DNA of 64,000 nt from Nigrospora sphaerica. Lineage: Eukaryota > Ascomycota > Sordariomycetes > Amphisphaeriales > Apiosporaceae. This document shows, piece after piece, positions 51,769 through 62,561 of the stretch. The notes beneath the pieces are model-generated. The model was given only the letters and a program-made list of their open reading frames with translations. It was not told the origin of the DNA and made no database searches. Each line of letters starts with the position of its first letter. Position 1 is the first letter of the stretch. The DNA lies in contig JAGVVL010000029.1 of assembly GCA_018287875.1 (NCBI GenBank), positions 620,001 to 684,000 on the forward strand, given 5' to 3'. The translations under genes and the position numbers were made by a program.

Positions 51769-53218
51769 AACATGGGAGATGACAGTCGGACTAGAAGTCC
51801 ATGTCCAACTATCGACCCAATCTAAATTATTTTCTAATACCCCGGCCGCTTATGGAGCAGCCCCTAATACCCAGGTTAATTATATTGATTTAGGTTTGCC
51901 AGGGACTTTGCCTGTTTTGAATGAAGAAGCCGTGCGAATGGCTATCTTATTTGGATTAAGCGTGGGCTCTGAGATTGCAGATTCGACTATTTTTGCTCGT
52001 AAACATTATTTTTATCCGGATTTACCGAAAGGGTATCAAATTAGTCAACATGAGCATCCTATTGTTGGAGGCAACGGTTTCTTAACGATTGAGGATGAGC
52101 AAGGCGTGACTAAAAAAGTACGTATTACACGCGCTCATTTAGAAGAAGATGCAGGGAAATTATTGCATGAAGGCTTGCAAACAGATATCCAAAAGGAAAT
52201 TACTGGAGTAGATTTTAATCGGGCAGGTATTCCCTTATTAGAAATTGTCACAGAACCCGACTTATGTTCTGCGAAAGAAGCCGTTACTTTTTTGAAAAAA
52301 CTACATCAATTGGTTCAATACCTTGGTATTTGTGATGGAAATATGCAAGAAGGCTCTTTTCGTTGTGATGCTAATGTATCGGTTCGACCAAAAGGAGAGT
52401 CTAAATTAGGGGTTCGAGCAGAGCTTAAAAACTTAAATTCGTTTAAGTATTTAGAAGAGGCGATTGAAATAGAAGCGGTTCGACAAATTAACGCATTAAA
52501 TGCAGGCGAAGTATTGCGTCCTGAGACTCGCTCCTTTGATCCCGCACGTCATGTGACTAACTCTTTGCGAGCGAAAGAAGAAGAAAGAGACTATCGATAT
52601 ATTCCGGATCCTGATTTATGTCCTCTACCATTATCTTCTGAATTGATTGAACGCATCGCTTCCCAATTACCAGAGTTGCCTGATGCTAAAAAAGCTCGCT
52701 TACAAACTCAGTATAGCTTAAGTGATTACGATGCGACTTGGTTAGTCAGTGTTAAGCAGCATGCGGATTATTTTGAGGCGGTCGTTGCCTTGGGTGTGGA
52801 TCCTAAACTAGCAGTCAATTGGATGAGTGGAGAATTTGCTGCTGCTTTAAATCATGCAAAATTAGAGATGCATCAAGCGCCTGTTTCGCCTCCTCAACTG
52901 GCTCATTTGCTGAAACGGTTAGCAGAAGAAGTGATTTCAAGAGCAAGTGCCAAAATTATTTTTGATTATCTATGGAAAGGGGAAACAGAGATTGATGCCA
53001 TTATTCAAAAAGAAAACTTAGCACAGCTGAGTGATGAAAAGCAGATTCAAGACTTGATTCATGAAGTGGTAGAAGCCAATCCTAAGCAGTTAGCGAGTTA
53101 TCGAGCAGGTAAAGTAAAATTATTTGGTTTTTTTATAGGCCAAGTCATGCAACGCTCTCAAGGTCGTTGCCATCCTGAAAAGTTAAATGCTTTACTTAAG
53201 AGGTATCTAGAGAACTAA
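51755..53218 (+). CDS. gatB: Asp-tRNA(Asn)/Glu-tRNA(Gln) amidotransferase subunit B
   Basis: Kinase/transamidase subunit that activates the mischarged tRNA. The start ATG is 51755 ([19 protein letters not shown]). The 27 upstream in-frame codons lie in gatA and are not homologous. Signatures are [42 protein letters not shown] and the C-terminal YqeY-like tail. Intact at about 487 residues. A gatCAB operon implies indirect Gln-tRNA or Asn-tRNA formation. Confidence 0.97.
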   Translation: MKQSKTWEMTVGLEVHVQLSTQSKLFSNTPAAYGAAPNTQVNYIDLGLPGTLPVLNEEAVRMAILFGLSVGSEIADSTIFARKHYFYPDLPKGYQISQHEHPIVGGNGFLTIEDEQGVTKKVRITRAHLEEDAGKLLHEGLQTDIQKEITGVDFNRAGIPLLEIVTEPDLCSAKEAVTFLKKLHQLVQYLGICDGNMQEGSFRCDANVSVRPKGESKLGVRAELKNLNSFKYLEEAIEIEAVRQINALNAGEVLRPETRSFDPARHVTNSLRAKEEERDYRYIPDPDLCPLPLSSELIERIASQLPELPDAKKARLQTQYSLSDYDATWLVSVKQHADYFEAVVALGVDPKLAVNWMSGEFAAALNHAKLEMHQAPVSPPQLAHLLKRLAEEVISRASAKIIFDYLWKGETEIDAIIQKENLAQLSDEKQIQDLIHEVVEANPKQLASYRAGKVKLFGFFIGQVMQRSQGRCHPEKLNALLKRYLEN

Positions 53219-53252
53219 GTTTTTTGCTTGGGATTAATCAGTTAGGTAATTT

Positions 53253-54591
53253 ATGCAAAAAGAATGGCAGACTGAAATTACGCAGTATCACACGCTTGTG
53301 ACTGACTTACTAAAAAAGCACAGTCTTTAGGCGCGACGCATGCTGAAGTGCATTGCTCACGCCATATAGGGTTTTCTACTACTGTGCGAGAGCAGGCGGT
53401 AGAGACCTTAGAGTATCAGAAAGAGCATGCGCTATCCGTTACCGTGTATATTGATCACCAAAAAGGAGAGGCAAGTACCACCGATTTTCAAGCCAGTGCT
53501 TTAACCAAGACGGTAGAGGCCGCTTACCGTATTGCGACGTTAGCTCAAAAAGATGAATGTTTTGGGTTAGCCGATCTACGGGATATGTCATTTGATTACC
53601 CTGAATTAAGCTTATACCATCCCTGGAAGATTGATGCTTTAGAAGCAATTGAGCTTGCAAAGCAGTGTGAAGCTAAAGCATTAACGATTGATCCAAAAAT
53701 TTCGAATTCAGATGGTGTGAACCTTTCTACAGGAGATACGTTGATTGTTTATGGAAATACACATGGATTTTTAGGTCACTATTTAAGTAGTCATCATTAC
53801 ATAAATTGTAATCTGATTGCTCAAGATAGCGCAAAAGAAATGCAATGTGATGGAAGCATAACGGTTAGTCGAGACCCTGCCCAATTAAAAAATATTGACT
53901 GGTTAGCGGACGCCTCAGCGAAAAAAGTATTAGCTCGTCTTGGTGCTCGTCAAATCAAAACCTGTCAAGCCCCTGTTATTTTTGAAGCGTCCGTTGCACG
54001 TACACTGATTGGATATTTGTTAAAAGCGATTTCAGGATCTGCTTTATATCAACAATCTTCTTTCCTTTTAAATCAAAAAGATCAACCAATCTTTCCTTCT
54101 TATGTCAACATAGTAGAAGATCCTTTCCTATTAAAAGGATTAGGTAGTGCACCTTTTGACGCAGAAGGGGTGAGCCCGAAAAACGGAACTTGATAGAAGC
54201 TGGTGTGTTAAAAAGTTATCTGCTAGGTAGTTATTCGGCAAGGCGTTTAGGATTACAAACCACAGGTAACAGCGGTGGATGTTATAATATTTTAATAAAT
54301 GCTCAAGAACCTGATTTAGAAGCCTTACTTGCTAAAATGGAGAAAGGGTTGCTCGTAACCGAAGTGATTGGCCATGGGGTCAATCTCGTGACAGGCGACT
54401 ATTCTCAAGGAGTGGCAGGATTTTGGGTTGAAAATGGTCAAGTTCAATATCCTGTGCAAGAAATTACGGTAGCGGGTAATTTGCGAGAGATGTATCAGCA
54501 AATCGTCGCGATTGCAGGCGATGTTGAGGTTAATAGCAAAATTCAGACCGGTTCTATTCTGATTGAGCGTATGACCATAGGCGGAGCGTAG
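53253..54591 (+). CDS. pmbA: metalloprotease-related protein PmbA/TldE
   Basis: TldD/TldE-family subunit, known in E. coli for microcin B17 processing and CcdA turnover. It starts MQKEWQTEITQYHTLVTDLL. Frame breaks near 53318 (A6 for A7, giving LLKKAQSLGATHAEVHCSRH) and near 54167 (A5 for A6, giving SPKKRNLIEAGVLKSYLLGSYSARRLG). The conserved TGNSGGCYN and MEKGLLVTEVIGHGVN(LVTGDYS) are present. Corrected length is about 447 residues. It follows gatB by 34 bases. Confidence 0.92.
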
Positions 54592-54607
54592 CCTATTGGG
54601 ATAGGTT

Positions 54608-55834
54608 TTACCTATTCCTAAGGATAGGTAAGGTATCATCATTGCGAGACCACCTTTCATGCTCAAAACGGTCGGTGTTAAAATGATTCCAAAAGCCAAA
54701 ATCTTTTTGGCAGGCTTTAAATAGAAGCAGGGCTTCTTCTCGGCTAATTTGATAGGGGTTTGACAACAGTGCACCAAAGATTTGATCAATTAAATGCTCT
54801 CTAATTTGTACAATGATTTCAGGGGGCATGTTAACGAGTGATGTGAGGGCGGTAGACTGCATTTCTCCTTCTAGGTGACGAATATATAAAAATTTTCTGA
54901 TGGCTTTTTCGTATTCATCAGTAGAAGTATACTCTCCTCGCTGTTTAAGCATTGGATTTAAGCGATCGTTGAAATTCCCTAGATCTATTTGATACTGAGT
55001 TTTTTGCTGGGTGGTAGCATGTTTTGGTAAAGATGGATAAGGCCCTGCCAGTTGTTTAAGAAAATACAAGGTGCGTGGTACGGCACGCAATACTCCAATA
55101 TATACTTCTTGGCAAGATAATTTTTCCTCTAGCAAGCAGATTATCTGATGATGCATATGACTGACTTCTTCTTTAAGAGGAGTAGCAGTACACTCAGGCC
55201 AATGAAAACCAGCCGCTATCAGTAGGGGAGCGATTTTTCTGGCTTCTTGTAAGTGATATTGCACGCCAAATGTATAATAATCTTTAACCGTTTGAGCATT
55301 AGCCCCGGCTTTTAGTAATAACTGCAGACAAGGCACTTGCTGCGGGGAGACACTCAACAGCACCAGTGCTTCTAAAGGAGTTTCATTGGCGCTATTTGCA
55401 AGGTTAGGGTTTGCACCTTTTTGAAGTAATAAAGCTATTATTTCTGAACGCAACAACCGGCAAGCAGTGTGTAACGGGGTATCACCTGGCCTAACATGCC
55501 ATGCTTCCTCTTCCGCATATCTCATAAGTTCTACATGTTGAAGGCTGGGTTGTTTCGAAGCAATGTTAGGATTAGCACCTTTTGCAATTAAATAGCCGAC
55601 TATATTGATTTTTCTAGCTCGAATAGCAATGTGTAGTAGGCTGTGCCCTGAGTGTGGATCAAAGAAATTTGGATCCTTAGAATATGCTAGTAGTTGTTTA
55701 ATTGTACTGAAATTGGTATGGGGTGCGTCCATAATACGAGGCCACCAATAACTTTCCTCAGCTGCGCTTGAAGGCCCAATACCTTGTGCTAGTAAATTTT
55801 GAATATCATGAGAGGAGACTGCCGTGTTAAACAT
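54608..55834 (-). CDS. ankyrin protein with F-box-like segment and FW/RF module (paralogue 4)
   Basis: Function unknown. Intact at 408 residues. Ankyrin repeats occupy about residues 60-200 (HSLLHIAIRARKINIVGYLIAKGANPN, GDTPLHTACRLLRSEIIALLLQKGANPN). The helical middle carries YIGVLRAVPRTLYFL, comparable to LHILYALP in paralogues 1 and 2. Residues 336-348 (MPPEIIVQIREHL) resemble an F-box start. The module REEALLLFKACQKDFGFWNHFNTDRFEHERW ends the protein near residue 395. F-box plus ankyrin is a known effector architecture (Legionella AnkB). Binding of host Skp1 is a hypothesis. Confidence 0.8.
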   Translation of the reverse strand: MFNTAVSSHDIQNLLAQGIGPSSAAEESYWWPRIMDAPHTNFSTIKQLLAYSKDPNFFDPHSGHSLLHIAIRARKINIVGYLIAKGANPNIASKQPSLQHVELMRYAEEEAWHVRPGDTPLHTACRLLRSEIIALLLQKGANPNLANSANETPLEALVLLSVSPQQVPCLQLLLKAGANAQTVKDYYTFGVQYHLQEARKIAPLLIAAGFHWPECTATPLKEEVSHMHHQIICLLEEKLSCQEVYIGVLRAVPRTLYFLKQLAGPYPSLPKHATTQQKTQYQIDLGNFNDRLNPMLKQRGEYTSTDEYEKAIRKFLYIRHLEGEMQSTALTSLVNMPPEIIVQIREHLIDQIFGALLSNPYQISREEALLLFKACQKDFGFWNHFNTDRFEHERWSRNDDTLPILRNR

Positions 55835-56146
55835 AGAGAGATTACCTTTAGTAGATTAGAAAAAGGTTGTCTTCATTTCACTGTAGCGCTTTCTTTTTGA
55901 TAAAGATAGCAGGTAGGGGTGATTGTTAGTGTATGTGCAAGGGGTTCTCCTCTTAGAAAGAGAAATGCTACTTTGCGTTTATCTGTTTTCTATTAGCAAG
56001 GATAAACAGTAGACATATTGCAGGAATCAATAGGTCTACATTATGCATATAAAAACTATCTCGAGTAGGCAGTCAGTCTATTAGGTAGGTTATTTTCAGG
56101 ATCGGAAATTGTATATGGTTTAGAGGTTAAACATAGGTCCAAAAGT
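55835..56146. other. intergenic region between two ankyrin genes
   Basis: Spacer of 312 bases between paralogue 5 (upstream on the minus strand) and paralogue 4. I see no ORF, RNA gene or clear terminator. It probably holds the paralogue 4 promoter. Confidence 0.5.
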
Positions 56147-57222
56147 TCACGCAATAAGCGGGCTTTCATCTCCTTTCCCTCTTGGTTGATCTGGAAAAAA
56201 TTTCAACAGGTAACCCCTCCAGAGATCCGACCGTAGCTCTTCTGTTTGCGTTGAAGAATCTGTCTTTTCTGCATGAAGTGCAAAATATAGTTTCCTATTA
56301 AATGCTTTTAAGTCAGGTAAAAACTGCTGTTGATCTGAATTAGGAGTGAGTTCTATTCTCTCTGGAAAAGTTTCCGAAATTTCCTTAAGTAAAGAAGATG
56401 CTTTACGCACGTGTTCTAACTTATCCTTTGTAGATACTGAGTCGTTTTGTTTCTTTTGAAAGAAATGTATTAAATTATCTTGTTTTTGATCGTATGAAGC
56501 ATGGTAGTATCCTTTTGAATCTATCAGAAATTCAGAGAGGGGTAGAAGGTGACCTTTTATGCTTACCGCTAAAGCGTGATCCATTACTTTTCTATAAGAA
56601 AAAGACCGGCACCGCCTTTCAATAATGCCTCTACCGTAGGTGAGACACCAATAAGCCGAGGTTGACTAAAATTGGCCAGTGCGGCATCCAATGGGGAGTC
56701 TTTTTTACTATTACGCCGGTTAGGATGTGCTCCATTTTCAAGAAGTAAATCCACGGTCGCTGGCTTATGTAGTCGAGCAGCTATATGGAGTGGGGTGTCT
56801 CCTTCTTCTGTTTGATGGTAATTAACTCTTTCAATTGGGCCAAATATTTCTGGTGTTAATACTCCACCAGCTGATCTTCTAAGCCTTCCGGCTATATCTC
56901 TAGCTATATGCCTAGTCAATGGTCTTTGCGTTTCTTCAATAGGCGCTGTAGCCATGTTAGGATTGGCACCTGCATTAAGAAGATACTTTATAACGTCTAA
57001 ACGTGATTTCTCCACGGCAACATGCAAGGGGCTCTTTCCATCGGTTATATCAATGATATTAGGATTGACTCCTTTTTTAATCAATGCTTGAACGAGTTCT
57101 AAGTCTATAGTGTCCTTTCTTACAACTTGGTTTAACCAGTTCTCGCCTTGTTCTAAAGTATCGTTAGATGCCGTTAGGTCTGTTATTTCTCTAAGTCGAT
57201 TTTTAATTTCTGACGTATGCAT
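56147..57222 (-). CDS. ankyrin protein (paralogue 5)
   Basis: Starts MHTSEIKNRL at 57222, 12 bases after AAGGAG; an upstream in-frame ATG at 57264 is less likely. Three to four ankyrin repeats are clear (GKSPLHVAVEKSRLDVIKYLLNAGANPN, GDTPLHIAARLHKPATVDLLLENGAHPN). A likely frame break near 56600 (one base in a T/A run) gives GAGLFSYRKVMDHALAVSIKG and joins a charged, helical C-terminal part without the FW/RF module. Corrected length is about 358 residues. Alternatively, two genes overlap at ATGG near 56584. Confidence 0.68.
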
Positions 57223-57501
57223 CGATTTTTTGCGCTCCTTTATTAAATTAATGGCGACTAACAATATAATCCCTTATTACGCCGGAGACTAGTATAAAAT
57301 TCTACGAATCTTTATCCTAATTACCATAATGAAATCACTAGATTGCTATACCAAAGCAATAACAAATTACTTGTTTTATTTATGTAATTTAGCGTTTATA
57401 TACTGAGGCTTCTCTACTTTATTACTAGGTTTTTAAACTTCACATGATGTCCAGTATAACTAGAGAAGTTATATATTAATCATTGACTCAATAGCATACA
57501 G

Positions 57502-59312
57502 TTAATGTAAATCGGTGCTTATTTTAGCAATACACCCAATCCTTGATTGAGTGGGATCTTGATTAAGGCGTAGTAAACCATCAATTTCGATATATCCAAT
57601 ACTTGGGTACCATAAGCATAATCCGACCCCTACACTGCCTTTCAATCTATCTATTTTTCCGTTTGAGTGAATACTGTAGTTGCTCTCAAAAAATGGAGTA
57701 AAGTAAAGTAGCCCCACAAGCGGTAGTCGTAATTCAATGCCGCCTCCTATGGTATGAGCAGGTAGTAAATATTTTTTATGGCCTCGAGGATAATCATCTC
57801 CTCCCGCATAAAAACGAAAGGAGTGAGGTAGCGCCTGAATGGAAGGTGAAAATAGTATGCCAGTTCTTCCTTTTAATAAAAGATAGTTTGCTTTATTCCA
57901 CCATGTAAAAGTATTGCTATAAAAAATTCTATTTCTTCTTTAAAAAACTTAAAGACGAAAGAAGGGGAGTGCGGCTTGAGTATGCAGCTTAATCGTGTAC
58001 TGTTCGGTATTTTTAGACGTCATTTTCTTTTCGTGAGTTAACTGTTTGCCGATGATACATCCCAAATATTTAGCAGTCTCTTTTAGGTCATTTAATGCAG
58101 AAGATTCGTAATGGAAGGAAAGAAAGCATTGAGACCACCATGCTTGATATTGTTTGGCATATAAATAACTGGCAGTAAAACTAGGTTGATAGAATGGTAA
58201 ATCTTTATACCAAAAGGGATAGTCTTTAACAGTATGAGGTAAAGGATAACTCATCCATTTTCCTTGTAAGTAATGTTTTTGGGTGAGGGTAGAGCGCCTG
58301 GAATGGTATATAGTATGATATTTTCCAAGCGTTTCTGTAAATATTGAGTTGTGAGGCCTAATTGATGTCCCCATGGATTTAAATAACGTACTCGTCCTTC
58401 TAATTTAAACCGTAACGAAGATAGCGCTCGACTTTCTATACAATCGATACCTAAACTTGAAAGTAGAGAATATTTAGGGGCTTGGGTTAGCGTAATATGA
58501 ATGGGTAATTCGCGCTCAGTAGAGGGTGAAGGGACATGGATCCGTGCGCTTTTAAAATAACCGCTATTTTGTAAGGCATGTTGAGATTGCAGGTTTTTTC
58601 TAAAGAAACCGGCTCTTTCTCTTTAAAAAATAAATGTCTTGTAAGGAAAGCAGTATGTAGTGAAGAAGTTGTAAATTTTATAGGCCCAACGGTATATTGA
58701 GGGCCGGTTTCTACTATCCAATTTACAGTAGCTGTATAATTTTTTCATCAATCAAAACTTGATGCTTTATCCAACGGCTAGATAAAAAACCTTCTATCGT
58801 AAGTGCTTCCTCTAAATTAGCTTTCAACTGTTTATAATTTTCAGTCGTCATCGGTTTTCCTTGATGGCTTTGTAAATGAAAGACTGCTTTTTTATATTGG
58901 GATGTAGCGCACCTTCTCCGAGTAACTGAAGATTAATGTTACGGATTTTGAGTAACGGACCTAATGTAATATGGTGGGTGATGGTGGGAAAGCTGGTATG
59001 GCGATCTTCAACAGTCTGAATATGATTTTGAAAATAACCATAGGCTTTAAGTGCTGAGTCAATACATTGTTTGGATCGTATAAGGTTTTCTTGAAAAGAG
59101 GCAGTAGAATGGATGCTTTGCGTTTTAAGATGTGATTCAATGATAGAGTTGAGTGTCTTTGGAATCTCTTTTTCTTTCCAGTGGATCAGTAGGGTTGGAG
59201 GTTTGGCAACTCCAAGCATACTGCTTGCTAATAATGCCGTACAACACACTGCTTTAAGTCTATACAGGATATGCTGAAAGCAAGGTAATTTGAGATTTAC
59301 AATAGTCATGAA
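57502..59312 (-). CDS. tamA: Omp85-family outer-membrane protein TamA, frame-broken
   Basis: Outer-membrane insertase-like barrel with N-terminal POTRA domains. The start is taken as MTIVNLKLP at 59312, with a signal peptide (AVCCTALLASSMLGVAK). POTRA-like segments include RSKQCIDSALKAYGYF and, after repair, LQSQHALQNSGYFKSARIHVP, the typical gYF pattern. Barrel strands follow (RYLNPWGHQLGLTTQYLQKR, YYIPG), and the last strands are GVGLCLWYPSIGYIEIDG. At least five breaks lie between 57720 and 58850, at least some of them repairable by single homopolymer additions. Corrected length is about 605 residues. No tamB follows. Confidence 0.72.
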
Positions 59313-59346
59313 GTTTTGTAAGGGTTTTAAGGGAAGTGTTACCAGA

Positions 59347-60522
59347 ATGCAGTATTGTGCTCTAAATAAAATGATGCTTGTTGCTAGCGCTTGGTTAGTG
59401 GTAGGCATGGGTGCATTATCCGATCAGAGCCCTCAAACCGCAACTTTTCGCTCTAGTGCATGCAAAGATTTTCAGGTAAAGAGTTATGTTTTAATGGAGG
59501 CAGACAGTGGGCAGTTATTGCTTTCTTCTCACAATTGTCATCTTGGCTTACCATTAGCTAGTTTAACGAAATTGATGACGATGTATTTGGTATCAGAGGC
59601 TTTGCGCGAACAAAAAATACATTTGCAAGATGAGGTCTTAATTAGTCCGAAGGCTTCTAAGATGGAAGGTTCTAAAATGTTTATTCAAGCAGGAACCCGA
59701 GTCAAAGTACAAGATTTAATTCAAGGGGTTATCGTACAATCTGGTAACGATGCGAGTGTAGCCTTAGCGGAATACTTAGCTGGCACAGAAATGGATTTTG
59801 TCGTGCATATGAATCGAAAAGCAAAAAGTTTAGGCATGCAAAATACTCATTTTGTGAATGCGAGTGGTTTGCCTGCTATTGAACATTATGCGAGCGCTTT
59901 TGATATAGCGATTTTAGCTAAAGCATTAATCACACATTTTCCAGAGTATTATCGTTGGTATGCGCAACCCTCTTTTACATTTAATGGCATCAAGCAGTCG
60001 AATCGTAATGCCTTATTAGGGGCTAATCAAGGGGTGGATGGAATGAAAACCGGGGAAACGAAAGAAGCAGGTTATTGTATAGTTGCCTCTGCAGTGAGAG
60101 AGAATAGGCGGTTAATTGGGGTGGTGATGGGTGCTGCTTCTCGCTCTGATCGAGCAGAGCACGCTAAAGTTTTGCTGAACGAGGGTTTTGATAATTTTGT
60201 ACAACATAAAATTTATGAAAAAGGGCAACCCATTAAACAAATAAAGGTGAGAGGAGGTACTAAACCTGCTTATATAGGAGTGGCTAAAGATTTTTATGTG
60301 ACTATCCTTAAAAAAGATAGAAATAATTTACAAGAAAAGATTCAGTTGAATCCATTATTAAAAGCACCCCTTGTAGAAAAAACTAAGGTGGGGCAGTTAA
60401 CCGTTGATTATCAAGGAGTAGGCGTCGTCTCCATACCGCTCATTGCGTTATCTTATGTCCCGGAAGAAGGCTGGGTAAAAAGCACCCTACAAAGAATCAA
60501 GCGATGGCGTAGCCTCACTTGA
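59347..60522 (+). CDS. dacA: D-alanyl-D-alanine carboxypeptidase (PBP5/6 type)
   Basis: Trims the pentapeptide side chains of peptidoglycan in the periplasm. The active-site motifs are SLTK (ASLTKLMTMYLV), SGN (VQSGNDASVALAEYL) and KTG (DGMKTGETKEAGYC). A C-terminal PBP5 domain follows, and an amphipathic end ([10 protein letters not shown]) probably anchors it in the inner membrane. The start at 59347 gives a signal peptide (MMLVASAWLVVGMGALS) and clears tamA. An in-frame ATG at 59290 would overlap the divergent tamA. The end overlaps lolD by 36 bases, tail to tail. Confidence 0.94.
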   Translation: MQYCALNKMMLVASAWLVVGMGALSDQSPQTATFRSSACKDFQVKSYVLMEADSGQLLLSSHNCHLGLPLASLTKLMTMYLVSEALREQKIHLQDEVLISPKASKMEGSKMFIQAGTRVKVQDLIQGVIVQSGNDASVALAEYLAGTEMDFVVHMNRKAKSLGMQNTHFVNASGLPAIEHYASAFDIAILAKALITHFPEYYRWYAQPSFTFNGIKQSNRNALLGANQGVDGMKTGETKEAGYCIVASAVRENRRLIGVVMGAASRSDRAEHAKVLLNEGFDNFVQHKIYEKGQPIKQIKVRGGTKPAYIGVAKDFYVTILKKDRNNLQEKIQLNPLLKAPLVEKTKVGQLTVDYQGVGVVSIPLIALSYVPEEGWVKSTLQRIKRWRSLT

Positions 60523-61206
60523 GGCTAAGGTGCCCTGTTCTAATCGTAAAGTTCTATCCATTCGTTTGGCGATGTTAGGGTCGTGGGTGACGATGATTAA
60601 GCTTGTATTGTGAATCTTGCATAAGCAGTCAATGACTTGATGTGCCGTCTTTTGATCTAAGTTACCGGTTGGTTCATCAGCTAAGATAAAAAGTGGTTGG
60701 GTAATCATCGCTCGGCCAATAGCAGCTCTTTGTCTTTCTCCTCCGGATACTTGACTCGGCTTATAATGCGCTCTATGCGTCAATCCGAGCTGATCCAGTG
60801 TCTCTAAAGTATGCAACCGAGCTGCCTTTAAACTCTTTCCTTGAATAAGTAACGGCATGGCTACATTTTCAAATAAAGTAAATTCAGGTAATAAATGATG
60901 AAATTGATAAATAAATCCAATATAACGATTTCGAATTTGATTAAGCTGGTAATGGTTGTAATCTGTAATACAGTGATCCAAAATGTTGATACTACCTTCT
61001 GTGACGTAATCCAGACAGCCTAAAATGTGTAATAAAGTACTTTTTCCACTACCTGAGGCGCCCGTAATCGCTATTTTTTCGTGAGGGTATAAAGTAAAAT
61101 CTAGCTCTTTAAGAATGGGTATCGGTTTTCCACTATCGTAAAATACTTTACTCAATTTTTGGCAAGTAAGTAGCGGGCTTGATTTAGAAAAAGCAGCATC
61201 ATTCAT
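60487..61206 (-). CDS. lolD: lipoprotein-release ABC transporter ATPase LolD
   Basis: ATPase of LolCDE, which extracts lipoproteins from the inner membrane for LolA. Walker A is GASGSGKST, the ABC signature is [13 protein letters not shown] and Walker B is [11 protein letters not shown], followed by H-loop THD. Start MNDAAF at 61206 overlaps the lolC stop by eight bases, which suggests coupling. About 239 residues, normal size. Confidence 0.95.
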   Translation of the reverse strand: MNDAAFSKSSPLLTCQKLSKVFYDSGKPIPILKELDFTLYPHEKIAITGASGSGKSTLLHILGCLDYVTEGSINILDHCITDYNHYQLNQIRNRYIGFIYQFHHLLPEFTLFENVAMPLLIQGKSLKAARLHTLETLDQLGLTHRAHYKPSQVSGGERQRAAIGRAMITQPLFILADEPTGNLDQKTAHQVIDCLCKIHNTSLIIVTHDPNIAKRMDRTLRLEQGTLASSEATPSLDSL

Positions 61207-62463
61207 AACGTAATGTTTCAATTGGAAGCGTTTTAGCAGCTCGTACGGCTGGATAAATGGTAGCCACTAAACTAATTAATATTGATATACTCCCTACCCA
61301 AATAAAATCTTGATAATTAATCAGGCAAGGCAGTTGTTGAATAAACATATTTCCTTCAAAAAATTGTATTTGTAACCATTGTTCAAGGAATTGAGCAATA
61401 GCGCTAATATAATGTGAGAGTACAAAGCCTGACCCAAGACCTAAAATGGTTCCTCCGATCCCAATGAGGGTGCCCTGTATTATAAAAATCCCTACCACTG
61501 TGGTAGTTGAGACACCTAAAGTTCGCAAAATAGCAATCTCTGCTTGCTTTTCAGTAACGATCATTACTAAAGAAGACAATAAATTGAAAGCAGCAATGGC
61601 CACTAATAATAGTAAAATCCAAAGTGTTACTGTTTTTTCAAGCGCAATCGCATTCAGTAGAGGGCTATAATGGGCTGTCCAATCACTAATTAAGTAGTGG
61701 GGTGGTAACTGTTCTGTTAAAGCATTAGTTAGCGCGGGGGCTTGATATAAATCCTTTACTTTAATGCGTAATCCTGTGATGTCATGTTCTCGTTGAGATA
61801 GCGTTTGTAGTACTTTTAAATGCACATAAGCCGTGCTACTGTCTAATCCAAATCCCTTTTTGTTTTGAAAAATACCAGCCACTTTTAATTTTTTGGATCG
61901 AGGCATGAGACTAAATAAGCCTTTCTCTAAAATAGGGAGATAAATTGTTAATTCAGTGCCGATTTCTGCATTTAATAGCGCAGCTAGTTGATCACCAATG
62001 ATGATACTGTCATCATTTGCATGCAGGGAAAATTGACCAATTTGCATATGGTTTGCTATGCCTGACACCATCTGCTCCATCCGAGGAATAACTCCATAAA
62101 TCGCAATGGGTTGTGACTGGTGGGTATAGCTGGCTAACCCTTGAGAGATTAAGAAGGAGCGACCCCAAGCACGTGAGATTCTTGAAGTAACTGCTTTCTT
62201 AAAGTAGGCCATTCTGCTTTAGATACTTTTTGTCTTAACTCTTGAATGGTAACATGATGCGAAATATCAAAAATTTTAGTTTTTACGGCTTGGTCAAATC
62301 CATTCATAATAGATAGAACCGTAACGATGACGCTAACTCCCAATGCAATACCTAGAGTAGAGGTTAACGTCATAAAAGAAATAAAGTGATTATGTCTTTT
62401 AGCGCGCAGGTAACGCAAGCCAATATATAAAGGAAGAGGTCGAAACATTAAATCGAATGTCAC
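61199..62463 (-). CDS. lolC: lipoprotein-release membrane protein LolC/LolE
   Basis: Integral membrane subunit of the Lol exporter. It starts LPLYIGLRYLRAKRHNHFISFM, the family signature. A first membrane segment (LGIALGVSVIVTVLSIMNGF) is followed by a large periplasmic domain and three C-terminal membrane segments. The frame breaks near 62160; one base restores GVAPFLISQGLASYTHQ. It ends PIETLRYE. Corrected length is about 421 residues. There is only one LolC/E gene next to lolD here, as in bacteria that use a LolF-like homodimer. Confidence 0.92.
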
Positions 62464-62561
62464 ATGATAATAAATAGGCTTTCATTAAATCATAAAAATT
62501 AGCAGATGTCGTTTTTAAAACCGTTTATTCTTATTGTCTGTTACCTGTATGGCACTACCCT

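Noticed and set aside
59290..59346. Upstream start for dacA at 59290
   Set aside because: It would overlap the divergent tamA coding region and place charged residues before the signal peptide. ATG at 59347 fits better.
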